A DNA stretch of 49,105 bases, taken from contig CAZRQV010000014.1 in the NCBI GenBank assembly GCA_964602445.1, positions 1 to 49,105 of the forward strand, in the 5' to 3' direction. A program made the position numbers and the translations under genes. The notes beneath the pieces were generated by a model. It was not told the DNA's origin and did no database searches. It worked only from the letters and a program-made list of their open reading frames with translations. The DNA comes from HGM12587 sp964602445. Lineage in GTDB: Bacteria > Bacillota > Clostridia > Lachnospirales > Lachnospiraceae. The first letter of the stretch is position 1. Each line of letters opens with the position of its first letter. This document shows positions 1 to 9,246 of this stretch, in pieces.

Positions 1-3000
1 CTGCTGTTAATTCATCTGCTTCTGCGATTGCTGCTTCTAATGCTTCTTTTTCAACTGGTTCTGCAAATTTTTCCACTAATGTAATATCAAATTTATCCAT
101 CTGTGGTGCGCCTGCATCAACTGCTGCAATTGTTAAAGCACCTGCGCCTGCTGTTTCTACTACCAGTTCAAATTCTGCTGTATGAGTTTCTCTTGCGCCG
201 TCAGCTGCACCTGCGATCACACTGCCTTCTGTGATATTTCCAGATGCTTCTGTCCATGTAAATCCATTGTTTGCATCACCACTGCGGAATGTTACAACTA
301 CTTTGTATTTTCCTGCTGCTGGAGCATTGTAATAAAGAGTTGCTGAATCATCTTTATTCATTGCATTTACAAAGTAATCATTGCTTGCCCAGTTCTTGTT
401 TTCTGTAACCTTTAATGGCCAATCTCCGTCGGTATCTTCATGTTCATTATGAAGTACCATGTATTCAGCTTCCAAAGTAACAGTTTCTTCTGTTTCTGCT
501 GGGAATGTAAATGGATTTTCTTCTGTATAAACAAAATCTTTTGCTTTTAATGCATCTTTTGCTGCTGTAAGTGCTGCAAGTGCTGCATCTACTGCATCCT
601 GATCTGCTACTTTGTCTGCATAGACTGTTTTTGCTGCTTCTAATGCTGCTGCAAATGGTGTCCAGCTTTCTTTATAGTAATCAGTTTCTACAAGTTCTTC
701 CGCTGCTTCAATCGCTGCTGCCAAATCTGCTTTTTCAACTTTGTCTGACATGTAGTTGTATCCGCGTGGATATACAACTTCGTCTGTGTAAGATTTTGTT
801 TCTGCATCAAACTTATAAACAGTAACAGGTAATTTACCTGAAGTTGTAGGGAATACACCTAATGCAACTTCTACACCTGCGATGATGTTTGGTCCGTATG
901 CATCTGTAGAGCTTGTTCCTACGATTGCTTCTGTAGGGTCTGTTGTAGATCCTTTGCATCCGTAAGCTGCTAACACTGCATCTGCATTTGGATATAACTG
1001 AACATCATATGGTTTGTCTACTGACATGATGACAGAAATCTTTCCGTTTTCATGTGCATAGTTTACATAATCGTTTGGTCTTGCTGATACCCAGCTGTTG
1101 TATGCCATGTTATTGGCACTGGATACTTCTGAGTTAATGATATAAGTATCAGCCCAGTCAAGATCTGCTTTCAATGCTTCTGTAGTAGAACCACTTGCGA
1201 ATCTTACTACTTTTACTTCTGCTCCTTCCGGAATCAGACCTGCTTCTTTTGCACGGTTCCAGCCCCAGAGCATCTGTGAACGTTCATTGTTGTATGGGCA
1301 AAGCAGTAAAACTTTGCTGTTTTCTGTGATCTGTAATGGTAATACATCGTTTGTATTCTTAACTACAGTCACTGCCTGTGCTGCGATTTCTCTTTCAATC
1401 TGTCTGTTTTCATCAGAACCTACGGTTGCATTTGCTTTTTCTAAAGAGTAATCGTCTTCGTTGTAATCAAGAATTCCTCTGTTTTCTTTTACAGTAAGGA
1501 TTCTTGTACAAGCATCATTTAATCTGTCTTCTGTGATTTCGCCTGTTGCTACTGCTTCCAGAACGCCATCAATGATTGCATCAAGATCTGCAAGATCTTC
1601 CAGATCATAAAGTGTGCATGGCATACAGATCATATCAACGCCTGCCTGGATTGCAATCTTCACAGACTGTACCTGATTCCAGTTTGCTGCGATACCTGCC
1701 ATGTTCATAGCATCTGTACAAACAATTCCGTCAAATCCCATATCACCTTTTAATAAACCTGTGATGATGTCATCTGACATGGTTGCCGGTAAGCTTTCTT
1801 CTTTACCTGTTTTTTCTGAAAGGATCGTATCAGACTCTAACTGTGGATACAGGATATGAGCTGTCATGATCATTTCGATATTATTTGCAATTGCTACTTC
1901 ATAAGGTTTTAATTCGCATTCCTGTAATACGTCTAAAGACTTATCTACGATTGGTAATCCGTAGTGAGAGTCTGTTGCTGTATCACCGTGTCCTGGGAAG
2001 TGTTTTGCACAACCAACAACACCGTATTCAGCCATACCTTTGATGGATGCTGCAGCCATTTCTCCAACTGCTGTTGCATCATCACCGTAAGATCTTAAAC
2101 CGATAACCGGGTTATTCGGGTTATTGTTAACGTCTACTACCGGTGCAAGGTCTGTATTGATTCCTAATACACTTAATTCGCTTCCGATGATCTTACCTGC
2201 TTTGTATGCAGCTTCTGTATCGAAAGTAGCACCCAGTGCCATGTTTCCTGGTAATGCTGTACCTGTACCTAAACGATATACAGAACCGCCTTCCTGGTCA
2301 GCACTGATCAGCATTGGGATACCGCCATCTTTAATAGCTGCAGCCTGTACTGCCTGCGTCAGGTTAAAGGACTGTTCTGTGGAAACCAGGTTCTGTGCAA
2401 AGTAGATTAAAGCACCAAAGTCATAATCTTCGATGATTTTCTGAACCTGATCGTTCATTTCTGTGAATCCGACTACACCTTTATCATCTGTTAAGTCTTC
2501 ATCCCAGTATCTGAAGTCAACCATTAACATCTGAGTAATTTTCTGACGGATAGTCATATCATTCATCAGATCATCTACTTTTTCAGATCCGCTTCCTTCA
2601 AAGGAAGTTTTTAATCCGCCAAATGCGGTAACGACTGCTTCTTTTGCTGCATTAACATCTTCCTGTTTTGCAGTAACATCTTCAGCTACTTTTCTTGCTT
2701 CTTCTAAAGCAGTTGTGAAAGCTGCCGCTGTTTCTTCTGTATATTTTTCAGTGTCTACCTTTTCGTAAGTTGCGATTGCTTCATTTAAAGCATCTTTGTC
2801 AACCACTTCTACAACAGGATCACCCATTGTGTAGTTGTATCCGCGTGGATATACAACTTCGTCTGTGTAAGATTTTGTTTCTGCATCAAACTTATAAACA
2901 GTAACAGGTAATTTACCTGAAGTTGTAGGGAATACACCTAATGCAACTTCTACACCTGCGATGATGTTTGGTCCGTATGCATCTGTAGAGCTTGTTCCTA

Positions 3001-6000
3001 CGATTGCTTCTGTAGGGTCTGTTGTAGATCCTTTGCATCCGTAAGCTGCTAACACTGCATCTGCATTTGGATATAACTGAACATCATATGGTTTGTCTAC
3101 TGACATGATGACAGAAATCTTTCCGTTTTCATGTGCATAGTTTACATAATCGTTTGGTCTTGCTGATACCCAGCTGTTGTATGCCATGTTATTGGCACTG
3201 GATACTTCTGAGTTAATGATATAAGTATCAGCCCAGTCAAGATCTGCTTTCAATGCTTCTGTAGTAGAACCACTTGCGAATCTTACTACTTTTACTTCTG
3301 CTCCTTCCGGAATCAGACCTGCTTCTTTTGCACGGTTCCAGCCCCAGAGCATCTGTGAACGTTCATTGTTGTATGGGCAAAGCAGTAAAACTTTGCTGTT
3401 TTCTGTGATCTGTAATGGTAATACATCGTTTGTATTCTTAACTACAGTCACTGCCTGTGCTGCGATTTCTCTTTCAATCTGTCTGTTTTCATCAGAACCT
3501 ACGGTTGCATTTGCTTTTTCTAAAGAGTAATCGTCTTCGTTGTAATCAAGAATTCCTCTGTTTTCTTTTACAGTAAGGATTCTTGTACAAGCATCATTTA
3601 ATCTGTCTTCTGTGATTTCGCCTGTTGCTACTGCTTCCAGAACGCCATCAATGATTGCATCAAGATCTGCAAGATCTTCCAGATCATAAAGTGTGCATGG
3701 CATACAGATCATATCAACGCCTGCCTGGATTGCAATCTTCACAGACTGTACCTGATTCCAGTTTGCTGCGATACCTGCCATGTTCATAGCATCTGTACAA
3801 ACAATTCCGTCAAATCCCATATCACCTTTTAATAAACCTGTGATGATGTCATCTGACATGGTTGCCGGTAAGCTTTCTTCTTTACCTGTTTTTTCTGAAA
3901 GGATCATATCAGACTCTAACTGTGGATACAGGATATGAGCAGTCATGATCATTTCGATTCCCTGATCGATTGCTACTTCATAAGGTTTTAATTCACATTC
4001 CTGTAATACGTCCAAAGACTTGTCTACGATTGGTAATCCGTAGTGGGAGTCTGTTGCTGTATCACCATGTCCAGGGAAGTGTTTTGCACATCCGATAACA
4101 TTGAAATCAGCCATACCTTTGATGGATGCTGCAGCCATTTCACCAACTGCTGTTGCATCATCACCATAAGATCTTAAACCGATAACCGGGTTATTCGGGT
4201 TATTGTTAACGTCTACTACCGGTGCAAGGTCTGTATTGATTCCTAATACGCTTAATTCGCTTCCGATGATTCTTCCTGCTTTATAAGCTGCATCAGTATC
4301 AAAAGTAGCACCCAGTGCCATGTTTCCTGGTAATGCTGTACCTGTACCCAAACGATATACAGAACCGCCTTCCTGGTCAGCGCTGATCAGCATTGGGATA
4401 CCGCCGTCTTTTGCAGCTGCAGCCTGTACTGCCTGTGTCAGATTAAAGGACTGTTCTGTTCCGATTAAGTTCTGTGCAAAGTAGATTAAAGCACCAAAAT
4501 CATAATCTTCGATGATTTTCTGAACCTGACCGTTCATTTCTGTGAATCCGACTGCACCTTTATCATCTGTTAAGTCTTCATCCCAGTATCTGAAATCAAC
4601 CATCATCATCTGAGAAATCTTCTGACGGATGGTCATATCGCTCATCAGTGCATTTACTTTTTCTGTACTGCCTGTAAACGCTGTTTTTAATTCACCAAAT
4701 GCATTCAGCATGTTTTCTTCTGCTGCCTTGCATTCTTCTTCCGTTGCTGTAGTTCCGGAAAGTAATGCTTTTGCATCTGCGATTGCTGTTTTTAACGCTT
4801 CTGCAGTTTCGTCTGTATATTTTGCTGTATCTACTTTTTCATATACAGAAATTGCTGCTCTTAATTCTGCTCTTCCAGGAAGTGCTGAGAATCCTTCCAT
4901 TGCAGCATTTAAAGCTTCTACTGCATCGTATACATCTGCAGATGCTGCATTTTCATCAGCAAGCACTTCGTTTGCTTTTGTTAAAGCAGCTTCTAACGCT
5001 GCTGCTGCATCTTCTGATGCAGATGCCTGATCTAATTCTGATGCTGCATCTACCAGATCCTGAAGTGCTGTTTTATCTGTCTTGATTTCTAAGGCAGTTT
5101 CACCAGTTGTATAAATCTTGATATTCTTAGCAGCAACATGTCCGTCACCATCGGCTCCATTATTATCTGCTTTCTTATATGCACCTGTTGCTGTGATACG
5201 CACATGTGTTGCTTCTACTGCTTCGTCCAGTGTAATTTCCTGTACGGAAGTGCTGACATTGAGCTTACCTGTTTTAACTACCTTAAAGTCATCATCTGTC
5301 GGTGCTGCGCTTGGATCTTCCAGTTTTGCTACAGATACTGTGTAGTCACTGATAATTCCCATCACATTTTCTCTGGACAGATACGTCAGTTTCGTAACTG
5401 TTTTTACTTCGTCAAATCCTGTCTGAATCCAGATTGGATTGGTTTCTGAAGGTTTACCTGACATTTCCTGTGTAACTGTTTCATAGTCCTGTCTGCTGTC
5501 CCAGTTACCCCAACGAGAATGCCACCAACGGTCATTTTCATCAAATGCCCATGATGCAGGACCATCAGATCCGTATGCAGGATTCATTTCAGAGTTTGCG
5601 ATTGCATTTTTTGCAAGCACTGCTGCATCAATTTCTACATTACCGAATGTTTTTAATCCTGCCACTGCTTCCAGAAGTGCTTTTTCTGCTGCTTCTTTTT
5701 CTTCATCTGTTGCTTCTGCATTTTCTAATACTTTTTTCGCATTTGCCAATGCTTCTTCATATGCAGCTGCTGATTCTTCGGTTGCTGCACTGATATCAAT
5801 GTAGCTGTTTTTCTTAACGGTTTCTTCCAGGTTGCTTTCCACAACTGTCAGCACGTCAAGTTCTGCTGCATTTAAGAAATTGTTTGATACAGTTCCGTCA
5901 TTAAGGTAGGATTCTTTTACTTTAAAACGTACTGCAGTCACATTTTCCTGTGATTCTTTGAATAACAGTTCTTTTTCTTCCCCAGGCATACTTGTATAGG

Positions 6001-6547
6001 AAACTGTTACATAATATCCGCTGTCATATGTATCTTCTCCTTCTGTTCCGTATGCTGCTGTTTCAACTGTTTCCCCATTAACGGTGGCAATGTCTACATC
6101 TTTCCATTCTGTACTGTCCGCTGTCTGTACCTGAATCTTAAATGTACGGAACGCTCCGTTAGAATAACCTTTACCTGCCAGCTGTCTTGGTAAATAAGTA
6201 ACACCCTCTACTTTCGATGCTTCCGGCAAAGCAACATCAATATAACTGTATGGCGATTTCGTTGTTCCCCCTGTTGTAGATAAGTCGAATTCGCCTCCAT
6301 CATAAGATGAATGCCAGAATGTAGATGCATTATCATCTACAGCTGCACTTACAATACCGTTTCCATTTCCTTCATATGCTTCAGTTGTCGCACTTTTTGC
6401 ATCTGCTGTCAGTTTGGCAATCTTCGCATAACCGGAATCGGTAGCTTCCGCTGACCATGCCGCTTCTACGCCCATCGGCTGAACCATACCGGCTACCATA
6501 GTCAGTGTGAGTAATGTCGAAAGAGTTTTCTTTTTTAAACCTTTCAT
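1..6547 (-). CDS. Giant secreted tandem GH3 beta-N-acetylhexosaminidase-like protein (partial, C-terminus off window)
   Basis: The frame is open from 6547 to the left edge (2182 residues), so the C-terminus is missing. Of two in-frame ATGs (6553 and 6547), 6547 sits 9 bases after GGAG and is preferred; the other is only 3 away. Order seen: signal peptide (residues 1-32); CBM32/F5-8C-like module (about 55-220); FIVAR-type helical linkers, a second discoidin-like region and more linkers (about 225-640); GH3 module 1 (about 650-1240); FIVAR linker; GH3 module 2 (about 1340-1933); FIVAR linker; CBM6/35-like module (about 2020-2140). Both GH3 modules carry the NagZ-type loop KHFPGHGDTATDSH with its His/Asp acid-base pair, a nucleophile Asp in CTDAMNM, and a GH3 C-terminal domain. 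Likely role: extracellular removal of terminal N-acetylhexosamine (family knowledge; exact substrate unknown). The modules share a 1,076-base block that looks identical. An anchoring signal would lie off-window. Confidence 0.9.
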   Translation of the reverse strand, partial: MKGLKKKTLSTLLTLTMVAGMVQPMGVEAAWSAEATDSGYAKIAKLTADAKSATTEAYEGNGNGIVSAAVDDNASTFWHSSYDGGEFDLSTTGGTTKSPYSYIDVALPEASKVEGVTYLPRQLAGKGYSNGAFRTFKIQVQTADSTEWKDVDIATVNGETVETAAYGTEGEDTYDSGYYVTVSYTSMPGEEKELLFKESQENVTAVRFKVKESYLNDGTVSNNFLNAAELDVLTVVESNLEETVKKNSYIDISAATEESAAAYEEALANAKKVLENAEATDEEKEAAEKALLEAVAGLKTFGNVEIDAAVLAKNAIANSEMNPAYGSDGPASWAFDENDRWWHSRWGNWDSRQDYETVTQEMSGKPSETNPIWIQTGFDEVKTVTKLTYLSRENVMGIISDYTVSVAKLEDPSAAPTDDDFKVVKTGKLNVSTSVQEITLDEAVEATHVRITATGAYKKADNNGADGDGHVAAKNIKIYTTGETALEIKTDKTALQDLVDAASELDQASASEDAAAALEAALTKANEVLADENAASADVYDAVEALNAAMEGFSALPGRAELRAAISVYEKVDTAKYTDETAEALKTAIADAKALLSGTTATEEECKAAEENMLNAFGELKTAFTGSTEKVNALMSDMTIRQKISQMMMVDFRYWDEDLTDDKGAVGFTEMNGQVQKIIEDYDFGALIYFAQNLIGTEQSFNLTQAVQAAAAKDGGIPMLISADQEGGSVYRLGTGTALPGNMALGATFDTDAAYKAGRIIGSELSVLGINTDLAPVVDVNNNPNNPVIGLRSYGDDATAVGEMAAASIKGMADFNVIGCAKHFPGHGDTATDSHYGLPIVDKSLDVLQECELKPYEVAIDQGIEMIMTAHILYPQLESDMILSEKTGKEESLPATMSDDIITGLLKGDMGFDGIVCTDAMNMAGIAANWNQVQSVKIAIQAGVDMICMPCTLYDLEDLADLDAIIDGVLEAVATGEITEDRLNDACTRILTVKENRGILDYNEDDYSLEKANATVGSDENRQIEREIAAQAVTVVKNTNDVLPLQITENSKVLLLCPYNNERSQMLWGWNRAKEAGLIPEGAEVKVVRFASGSTTEALKADLDWADTYIINSEVSSANNMAYNSWVSARPNDYVNYAHENGKISVIMSVDKPYDVQLYPNADAVLAAYGCKGSTTDPTEAIVGTSSTDAYGPNIIAGVEVALGVFPTTSGKLPVTVYKFDAETKSYTDEVVYPRGYNYTMGDPVVEVVDKDALNEAIATYEKVDTEKYTEETAAAFTTALEEARKVAEDVTAKQEDVNAAKEAVVTAFGGLKTSFEGSGSEKVDDLMNDMTIRQKITQMLMVDFRYWDEDLTDDKGVVGFTEMNDQVQKIIEDYDFGALIYFAQNLVSTEQSFNLTQAVQAAAIKDGGIPMLISADQEGGSVYRLGTGTALPGNMALGATFDTEAAYKAGKIIGSELSVLGINTDLAPVVDVNNNPNNPVIGLRSYGDDATAVGEMAAASIKGMAEYGVVGCAKHFPGHGDTATDSHYGLPIVDKSLDVLQECELKPYEVAIANNIEMIMTAHILYPQLESDTILSEKTGKEESLPATMSDDIITGLLKGDMGFDGIVCTDAMNMAGIAANWNQVQSVKIAIQAGVDMICMPCTLYDLEDLADLDAIIDGVLEAVATGEITEDRLNDACTRILTVKENRGILDYNEDDYSLEKANATVGSDENRQIEREIAAQAVTVVKNTNDVLPLQITENSKVLLLCPYNNERSQMLWGWNRAKEAGLIPEGAEVKVVRFASGSTTEALKADLDWADTYIINSEVSSANNMAYNSWVSARPNDYVNYAHENGKISVIMSVDKPYDVQLYPNADAVLAAYGCKGSTTDPTEAIVGTSSTDAYGPNIIAGVEVALGVFPTTSGKLPVTVYKFDAETKSYTDEVVYPRGYNYMSDKVEKADLAAAIEAAEELVETDYYKESWTPFAAALEAAKTVYADKVADQDAVDAALAALTAAKDALKAKDFVYTEENPFTFPAETEETVTLEAEYMVLHNEHEDTDGDWPLKVTENKNWASNDYFVNAMNKDDSATLYYNAPAAGKYKVVVTFRSGDANNGFTWTEASGNITEGSVIAGAADGARETHTAEFELVVETAGAGALTIAAVDAGAPQMDKFDITLVEKFAEPVEKEALEAAIAEADELTA
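751..1826. repeat. Direct repeat copy A, coding for the C-terminal part of GH3 module 2
   Basis: This block reappears at 2830-3905 (offset 2079 bases, 693 codons, so in frame). Reading both line by line I found no difference over 1,076 bases. The repeat ends sharply: 750 (a) differs from 2829 (g), and 1827 (g) from 3906 (a). Beyond 1827 the two modules are still similar but have scattered, mostly synonymous differences. Expected effects are deletion or expansion of one module by recombination, and assembly collapse. Confidence 0.9.
2830..3905. repeat. Direct repeat copy B, coding for the C-terminal part of GH3 module 1
   Basis: Partner of 751-1826. It codes for the part of the catalytic domain that contains the nucleophile motif CTDAMNM, and for the GH3 C-terminal domain down to the PRGYNY end of the module. 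The catalytic loop KHFPGHGD (about 4065-4090) lies outside the identical block, in the diverged part. Confidence 0.9.
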
Positions 6548-6600
6548 GCTCATTTTCTCCTTTAATTTATATTTGTACGTTAAAAGCTCAACCCCATCAT

Positions 6601-6709
6601 TTGCGGATTATGATTTTCGGAACTTTTCCGTGAGACAGACGATAATACGTACATCCTTATCGCCTTCATAAGGTTTTCCTTATGTCACATTTACAGCTGA
6701 TTCATTATA
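6601..6709 (-). promoter_or_regulatory. Extended -10 promoter and structured 5' leader of the GH3 gene
   Basis: An extended -10 (TGC-TATAAT, 6704-6712 on the minus strand) has no good -35. The predicted start is near 6697, giving a leader of about 150 bases. It can form three adjacent hairpins: CATAAGG/CCTTATG at 6667-6684; an 8-pair stem GGCGATAA/TTATCGTC at 6638-6664 with an 11-base loop containing GGAT; and CGGAA/TTCCG at 6618-6630. CTGTCT precedes the last one and ATCC follows it. No poly-U terminator is visible. The rest of the 6548-7031 gap is AT-rich with no supportable gene. Confidence 0.5.
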
Positions 6710-6938
6710 GCATGTTCTGTTTCTTTTTACCACTCTTTTCCCACTGTTTTTTATGTATTTTATCTATTTTTCCCCTGAACTTTCGCCAGCCTTTCAGCTA
6801 TTTTCACAACATTTTCACCAATCAACGCCCAGTTTCCTTTCTACGACAACGTCAGCCGGATTTCGCCATCCAGAAAACTCTTTGAAAATTTCAAGGATTT
6901 TTCTTGTAAACTCTATGTAAAATTCTGTGTTTCTTTCC

Positions 6939-6967
6939 TTGACCGTGATAGGATACAATGATACAAT
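6939..6967 (+). promoter_or_regulatory. Promoter of prs
   Basis: TTGACC (6939-6944), 17-base spacer, TACAAT (6962-6967). It lies about 65 bases before the prs start, which has AGGAGG at 7021-7026 and a 5-base gap to ATG. Confidence 0.8.
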
Positions 6968-7031
6968 TTATGTGGCAGTTTTTGTCGAAAATTAATATCA
7001 TTTCTGTTTCAGAGACAAAAAGGAGGACATT

Positions 7032-8204
7032 ATGTCGATCAACGAGCATTTTCAAAATACAATTCCTGTAGGTCCGTTAAAACTTGCAGTTTTAGACAGC
7101 GCCAGCGAATTAGGAGAGAAAATCGACAAGCACATTCAGAAATTCCGTATCGAGAGAGATCACGAACACAAATCCAACATCCACTTTTCCGGATATGAAG
7201 AAGACAGTTACAAAATTTCCTGTTCCTGTCCGCGTTTTAGTTCCGGTGAAGCAAAAGGACAGTTCAACGAATCCGTTCGTGGTGCAGACCTGTATATTCT
7301 TGTAGATGTCTGCAATTACAGCTTAACTTATAAAATGGCAGGTCATGAAAATCATATGTCTCCTGATGATCATTATCAGGATCTTAAACGTATTATTTCT
7401 GCTGCTACCGGAAAAGCAAAACGTATTAACGTCATTATGCCATTCCTTTATGAAAGCCGCCAGCACAAACGTACCAAGAGAGAATCTTTAGACTGTGCTT
7501 TTGCACTTCAGGAACTGATCGATATGGGTGTTTCCAACATCATCACTTTTGATGCTCACGATCCACGTGTTCAGAATGCAATTCCATTAAGCGGTTTTGA
7601 CAGTTTCAATCCGCCATATCAGTTTATCAGAAGTCTTTTAAGAGCTAACCCTGATATTATTTTAGATAAAGATCACCTCATGGTTATCTCTCCTGATGAA
7701 GGTGCTATGGGACGTGCAGTCTATTTTGCCAACGTACTCGGTGTTGACATGGGTATGTTCTACAAGCGCCGTGATTACGCAACGATCATCGACGGAAAGA
7801 ATCCAATCGTTGCTCATGAATTTTTAGGTGATGACTTAAACGGAAAAGATGTTATCGTTATTGATGATATGATTTCTTCCGGCGGAAGTATGTTAGACGT
7901 TGCAAAACAGATGAAAGAACGCGGTGCCAAACGAGTTTTCGTATGTACTACTTTCGGACTTTTCACAGATGGTTTTGATAAATTTGATGAATACTACGAA
8001 AAGGGATTCATTTCCACCGTTGTTACGACAAACTTAACTTACCGTTCCCCTGAATTACTGACCAAACCGTACTATGCAGAAGCAGATATGAGTAAATTTA
8101 TCGCTGCGATCATCGATTCTCTGAATCACGATATTTCTCTTTCTTACGTACAGGATCCAACAGACAGAATTCAGAAGATCATTGATGGACATAACAATAA
8201 ATAA
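7032..8204 (+). CDS. prs: Ribose-phosphate pyrophosphokinase (PRPP synthase)
   Basis: Makes phosphoribosyl pyrophosphate from ribose 5-phosphate and ATP for purine, pyrimidine, His, Trp and NAD synthesis; cytoplasmic. Recognised by the PRPP-binding loop VIVIDDMISSGGSM (about residues 276-289), the KRRDY flexible-loop region, and FSSGE in place of the usual FSDGE. At 390 residues it is clearly longer than the common bacterial enzyme of about 315; the extra length lies mostly in the N-terminal part before FSSGE and in the middle. The start is fixed by AGGAGG 5 bases upstream. It stands alone between a divergent glycosidase gene and a convergent hydrolase, with its own promoter and terminator. 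Confidence 0.93.
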   Translation: MSINEHFQNTIPVGPLKLAVLDSASELGEKIDKHIQKFRIERDHEHKSNIHFSGYEEDSYKISCSCPRFSSGEAKGQFNESVRGADLYILVDVCNYSLTYKMAGHENHMSPDDHYQDLKRIISAATGKAKRINVIMPFLYESRQHKRTKRESLDCAFALQELIDMGVSNIITFDAHDPRVQNAIPLSGFDSFNPPYQFIRSLLRANPDIILDKDHLMVISPDEGAMGRAVYFANVLGVDMGMFYKRRDYATIIDGKNPIVAHEFLGDDLNGKDVIVIDDMISSGGSMLDVAKQMKERGAKRVFVCTTFGLFTDGFDKFDEYYEKGFISTVVTTNLTYRSPELLTKPYYAEADMSKFIAAIIDSLNHDISLSYVQDPTDRIQKIIDGHNNK

Positions 8205-8211
8205 TCATTCA

Positions 8212-8238
8212 AAAAGGGAAGCCGCTGCTTCCCTTTTA
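8212..8238. terminator. Bidirectional terminator between prs and the hydrolase gene
   Basis: Stem AAAAGGGAAGC/GCTTCCCTTTT with loop CGCT. It can work on both strands for the two convergent genes. The hydrolase stop codon (8236-8238) lies inside the 3' arm. Confidence 0.8.
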
Positions 8239-9150
8239 GTTTGCCAAAATTTTCTGTATCCATTGCCAAATATCCTGATATACCATTTCCCGATCGGTTT
8301 CGTTTAAAATCTCATGCCGGTCTTCTTCATATAACTTTATTTTTACCTGCGTCATCCCCTGTGCCACATATCTTCGGTAAACTTTTTCTACCCCTTTGCC
8401 TTTGTTTCCCACCAGATCTTCTTTTCCAGCCATAAAAAAGATGGGCAGTTCTTTTGGAACCTTTCCTTTTCGTTCCTGAACATTCATTTTCTGCATTCCG
8501 TCAAACATATGATAAAAAGCGTTCAGTGTAAACACAAAATTGCAAAACGGATCCCCGGTATACGCTTTCACATTTTCTTCATTTCTGGAAATCCATGATT
8601 TTCCCAGCTTCTTTTCATATCCTCCCACAACAAACTCATTGACAAAAGAACATCTCATATCCCAGCCTTTAAAAAACGCCAGTGTTCTGCAGACAGTCTT
8701 TCCAAGTTTCAGTACAATTCCCGGCTGATCTCCCGTACCCATGATCACCGCTCCTGTCAATCCTTCTCCATATCTTCCCAGATACTGACGCAGCAGAAAA
8801 GAACCCATGCTGTGTCCTAACATAAAATAAGGAAGAGAAGGATATTTTTCCTGTGTTATTTTTCGAAGTTCCTGAATATCTCCCAAAACACACTCATTGC
8901 CGTCCGGATCATGAAAATATCCCAGTTTTTCCTGAGATGTCACCGATTTTCCATGCCCCAGATGAGAATTTCCCACAACATAAATTCCTTTTTCTGCCAA
9001 AAATCCCGCAAACTCATCATATCGGGCAATGTGTTCCACCATTCCATGAGAAATCTGCAGAACTGCTTTCACCTGACCTTCCGGTATCCATTCCATCCCA
9101 TAAATCTGTGTTTCCTGATCTTTTGACAGATAATAAAATTCTTTTCTCAC
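8236..9150 (-). CDS. Alpha/beta hydrolase, monoacylglycerol lipase/lysophospholipase type
   Basis: A serine hydrolase of the Hydrolase_4 (S33-like) family, likely acting on monoacylglycerol or lysophospholipid esters; substrate not provable here. Catalytic triad seen: Ser in GHSMGS (about residue 114), Asp in GKEDLVG, His in DRHEIL. ISHGMVEH forms the oxyanion-side HG motif. The frame extends upstream to an ATG at 9228, but I chose GTG at 9150 (304 aa): it has AGGAGG 7 bases upstream, the extra 26 residues overlap the parC terminator, and family members start at this point. No signal peptide with the GTG start. It lies downstream of parC but behind a terminator, so it is probably a separate unit. 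Confidence 0.85.
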   Translation of the reverse strand: MRKEFYYLSKDQETQIYGMEWIPEGQVKAVLQISHGMVEHIARYDEFAGFLAEKGIYVVGNSHLGHGKSVTSQEKLGYFHDPDGNECVLGDIQELRKITQEKYPSLPYFMLGHSMGSFLLRQYLGRYGEGLTGAVIMGTGDQPGIVLKLGKTVCRTLAFFKGWDMRCSFVNEFVVGGYEKKLGKSWISRNEENVKAYTGDPFCNFVFTLNAFYHMFDGMQKMNVQERKGKVPKELPIFFMAGKEDLVGNKGKGVEKVYRRYVAQGMTQVKIKLYEEDRHEILNETDREMVYQDIWQWIQKILAN

Positions 9151-9205
9151 AGCAGTTCCTCCTCTGAACATTTGCACAGTTTTCTTTGAATATAACACAA
9201 AACAA

Positions 9206-9246
9206 AAAAGAGTCCAGATTTTTTTCAATCCCAGACTCTTTGTTTT
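9206..9246 (-). terminator. Terminator of parC
   Basis: On the minus strand AAAGAGTC pairs with GACTCTTT around an inner partly paired loop, followed by TTTTTTG. It begins directly at the parC stop. Confidence 0.7.

Noticed and set aside
751..3905. Two tandem genes or a transposon instead of an intragenic repeat
   Set aside because: The frame stays open through both copies with a 693-codon offset, and no stop, RBS, inverted terminal repeat or target-site duplication is seen between them.
571..5793. Leu-, Ser- and Ala-rich plus-strand open frames across the GH3 gene
   Set aside because: They are complements of the minus-strand coding sequence, lack ribosome binding sites, and have repetitive, non-protein-like composition.
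8236..9228. 330-residue version of the hydrolase starting at 9228
   Set aside because: The extra N-terminus overlaps the parC terminator and lacks an RBS; GTG at 9150 has AGGAGG at proper spacing.
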